Assembly (NCBI GenBank): GCA_963800975.1
Contig: CAWDDB010000002.1
Coordinates: 124,001-188,000 of the forward strand
Reading direction: 5' to 3'
Source of the DNA: JALYGY01 sp963800975
GTDB taxonomy: Bacteria; Actinomycetota; Rubrobacteria; Rubrobacterales; Rubrobacteraceae
Length of the DNA stretch: 64,000 bases
Shown: piece by piece, positions 62,881 to 64,000 of the stretch
How the letters are laid out: each line of letters opens with the position of its first letter
How positions within the stretch are numbered: the stretch's first letter is position 1
The notes under the pieces: model-generated
What the model was told of the DNA's origin: nothing
Seen by the model: the letters and a program-made list of their open reading frames with translations, nothing else
Database searches by the model: none
Position numbers and translations under genes: made by a program

Positions 62881-63579
62881 ATGCACCGCACGGCGGTAAA
62901 GAAGATCGTCATGGAGGGCGTACTGGACGCCAACGACGCGCTCGCCCAGGCGAACCGGGAACGCTTCGACCGGGCCGGGAACTACGTGGTGAACATGATG
63001 AGCTCGCCCGGGGCTGGCAAGACGGCGCTCCTGGAGCACACGCTGGATCGCCTGCGCGGCAAACAACGCCTCGGCATCCTGGAGGGCGACGTACAGACGA
63101 CGCTCGACGCGGACCGCCTGGCCCGCTTCCACGTCCCGCTGGTGCAGGTGAACACGGATCCCGGCTTCGGCGGCGAGTGCCACCTCGACGCGAACATGGT
63201 CCGCTCCGGTCTGGCCGAGCTCCCGCTCGAGGAGATCGACGTCCTGATCATCGAGAACGTCGGGAACCTCGTCTGCCCGGCCGAGTTCAGGGTCGGCGAA
63301 GACGCGAGGGTTATGGTCTACTCGATCACCGAAGGCGAAGAGAAACCACTAAAGTACCCCTTGATGTTCCGGTCGGCCGACCTGGTGCTTATCAACAAGG
63401 TGGACCTGCTGGAGCACCTGGACTTCGACCTGGACCAGTTCCTCGCCAACCTGGACGCGGTCAACCCTGGCGTCGAACGCGTCCTCACGAGCGCCCGCAC
63501 GGGTCAAGGCGTGGACGAATGGTGCTCCTGGCTGGGGCGACACCCGGCCGTGGCCGGCGACGCCCAACAGGGCCCCTGA
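62881..63579 (+). CDS. hypB: Nickel-inserting GTPase HypB
   Basis: A 232-residue GTPase of the SIMIBI class. P-loop MMSSPGAGKTALL, switch ILEGDVQTTLDADR, the GGECHLDA metal site Cys-His, IIENVGNLVCP and the NKVD base-recognition motif are all present. There is no His-rich N-terminal stretch, so nickel storage may be delegated to the separate His-rich protein at 45182. ATG 62881 has GGGAGG 8 bases upstream; a longer TTG start (62860) is less likely. Confidence 0.96.
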   Translation: MHRTAVKKIVMEGVLDANDALAQANRERFDRAGNYVVNMMSSPGAGKTALLEHTLDRLRGKQRLGILEGDVQTTLDADRLARFHVPLVQVNTDPGFGGECHLDANMVRSGLAELPLEEIDVLIIENVGNLVCPAEFRVGEDARVMVYSITEGEEKPLKYPLMFRSADLVLINKVDLLEHLDFDLDQFLANLDAVNPGVERVLTSARTGQGVDEWCSWLGRHPAVAGDAQQGP

Positions 63580-63938
63580 CCGGCCTGACGCGGTTCGCGG
63601 AAGGTTTGCGGCACAAGGCTCTAAGGCTTCGAGGTTCCGAGGTTACTGAGGCGACGTCTTTGCGGCCCCGACCAAGCCCCGAAAGCTTCGGCCTGTGACA
63701 ACCCCAAGAGCCTAAGGAACTTCTCCTGAGCCCTATCCTCGCCGCTACAAGTGAGAGTCGCGTGTTGCTCCCACTCCAGACATTGGTAAGCGATCTTGAG
63801 TGATGCGAAGAACTGTAAAAAACACAATATAAAGTATGAAGAAACGCAAGTAATTCAACATGTAGTGTTGACTATGAAGTTTAGGGGTGGAAGGATGTGG
63901 TTTCTTGAAGGGAAACCTCACGGTGTGGAGGTATGGAG
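63580..63938. other. Gene-poor, AT-rich stretch before a secreted protein gene
   Basis: About 360 bases without a credible gene. Composition shifts sharply: 63780-63900 is AT-rich (for example CAATATAAAGTATGAAG), unlike the rest of the window. TTGACT at 63868-63873 and TATAAAG at 63827-63833 could be parts of promoters for the gene at 63939. An open frame on the minus strand (63621-63827) has no recognisable features. Confidence 0.5.
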
Positions 63939-64000
63939 ATGAGGAAAGTAATGTTGATGGCCGCGGTCATGGCCATGGTGTTGGCCGCCGCCGCCCCGGC
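63939..64000 (+). CDS. Secreted protein, signal peptide only (truncated by window end)
   Basis: ATG 63939 starts MRKVMLMAAVMAMVLAAAAP, a classic Sec signal peptide (basic start, long hydrophobic core, Ala-rich cleavage region). GGTGTGGAGG lies 6-15 bases upstream. Only about 20 codons are in the window, so the mature protein is unknown. The preceding AT-rich region likely carries its promoter. Confidence 0.7.
   Translation, partial: MRKVMLMAAVMAMVLAAAAP

Noticed and set aside
63621..63827. 68-codon minus-strand frame in the AT-rich gap
   Set aside because: No recognisable family, poor start context, and it lies in a region that looks regulatory.

Overview
The window is very GC-rich, bacterial and densely coding. 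Gene content points to an actinobacterium, most likely of the Rubrobacter lineage: CsoR, actinobacterial group 1h [NiFe] hydrogenase genes, an NDMA-type iron alcohol dehydrogenase, frequent GTG/TTG starts with GGAGG-type ribosome sites, and many ATGA/GTGA overlaps. The genus is inferred from gene content, not from a marker gene.

Layout. 1-3.0 kb: copper module (end of a Cu+ P-type ATPase, csoR, cytochrome P450, CopZ-like chaperone, DUF4396 membrane protein). 3.1-7.4 kb: acoABCX-type 2-oxo-acid/acetoin dehydrogenase operon on the minus strand. 7.5-8.6 kb: a small protein and a methyltransferase. 8.7-23.4 kb: about 15 kb on one strand carrying two carbon monoxide dehydrogenase (CODH) sets. One is form II-like (coxS-coxL-coxM, then coxD and coxE), with a frameshifted coxL. 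The other is form I (coxM-coxS-coxL with the AYRCSFR active-site loop), followed by XdhC-, MobA- and CoxG-type maturation genes. 24-25.5 kb: an aldehyde dehydrogenase. 25.6-29 kb: molybdenum functions (MOSC protein, PucR-type HTH, molbindin, a fused ModA-ModB transporter). 29-35.2 kb: a GAF protein, a GntR regulator, an NDMA-type alcohol dehydrogenase with its own MoxR/VWA pair, and a NUDIX protein. 35.3-36.6 kb: a DUF4242 remnant, a cupin and a periplasmic-binding-type protein. 36.7-45.4 kb: a NicO-family exporter/TPR/DUF4331 operon, a Fur-family regulator, a CbiMNQO-type nickel/cobalt importer, a TrmO-like protein and a 59-residue protein with 20 histidines. 45.5-47.0 kb: an M15-like lipoprotein, a thioesterase and a glutaredoxin. 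47.2-63.6 kb: the hydrogenase operon (hhyS, hhyL, NifU-Rieske protein, several uncharacterised proteins, maturation protease, hypF, two hypC-type genes, hypD, hypE, a PanE-like gene, a tandem SIS protein, hypA, hypB). The window ends in the signal peptide of a secreted protein.

Together this reads as a trace-gas energy island: a form I CODH for CO and a group 1h hydrogenase for H2, placed beside the molybdenum (ModAB, molbindin, cytidylyltransferases) and nickel (CbiMNQO, Fur family, His-rich protein) supply they need. Methanol/alcohol and acetoin oxidation modules lie in the same stretch.

Two features cut across regions. (1) Six apparent frameshifts fall in four genes (form II coxL three times; cbiQ, cbiO and the NifU-Rieske gene once each), nearly all at short homopolymer or GC dinucleotide runs. 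(2) Several families of palindromic repeats invade gene ends and even one gene interior in frame, mainly in the hydrogenase operon, coxF-type and acoX genes.
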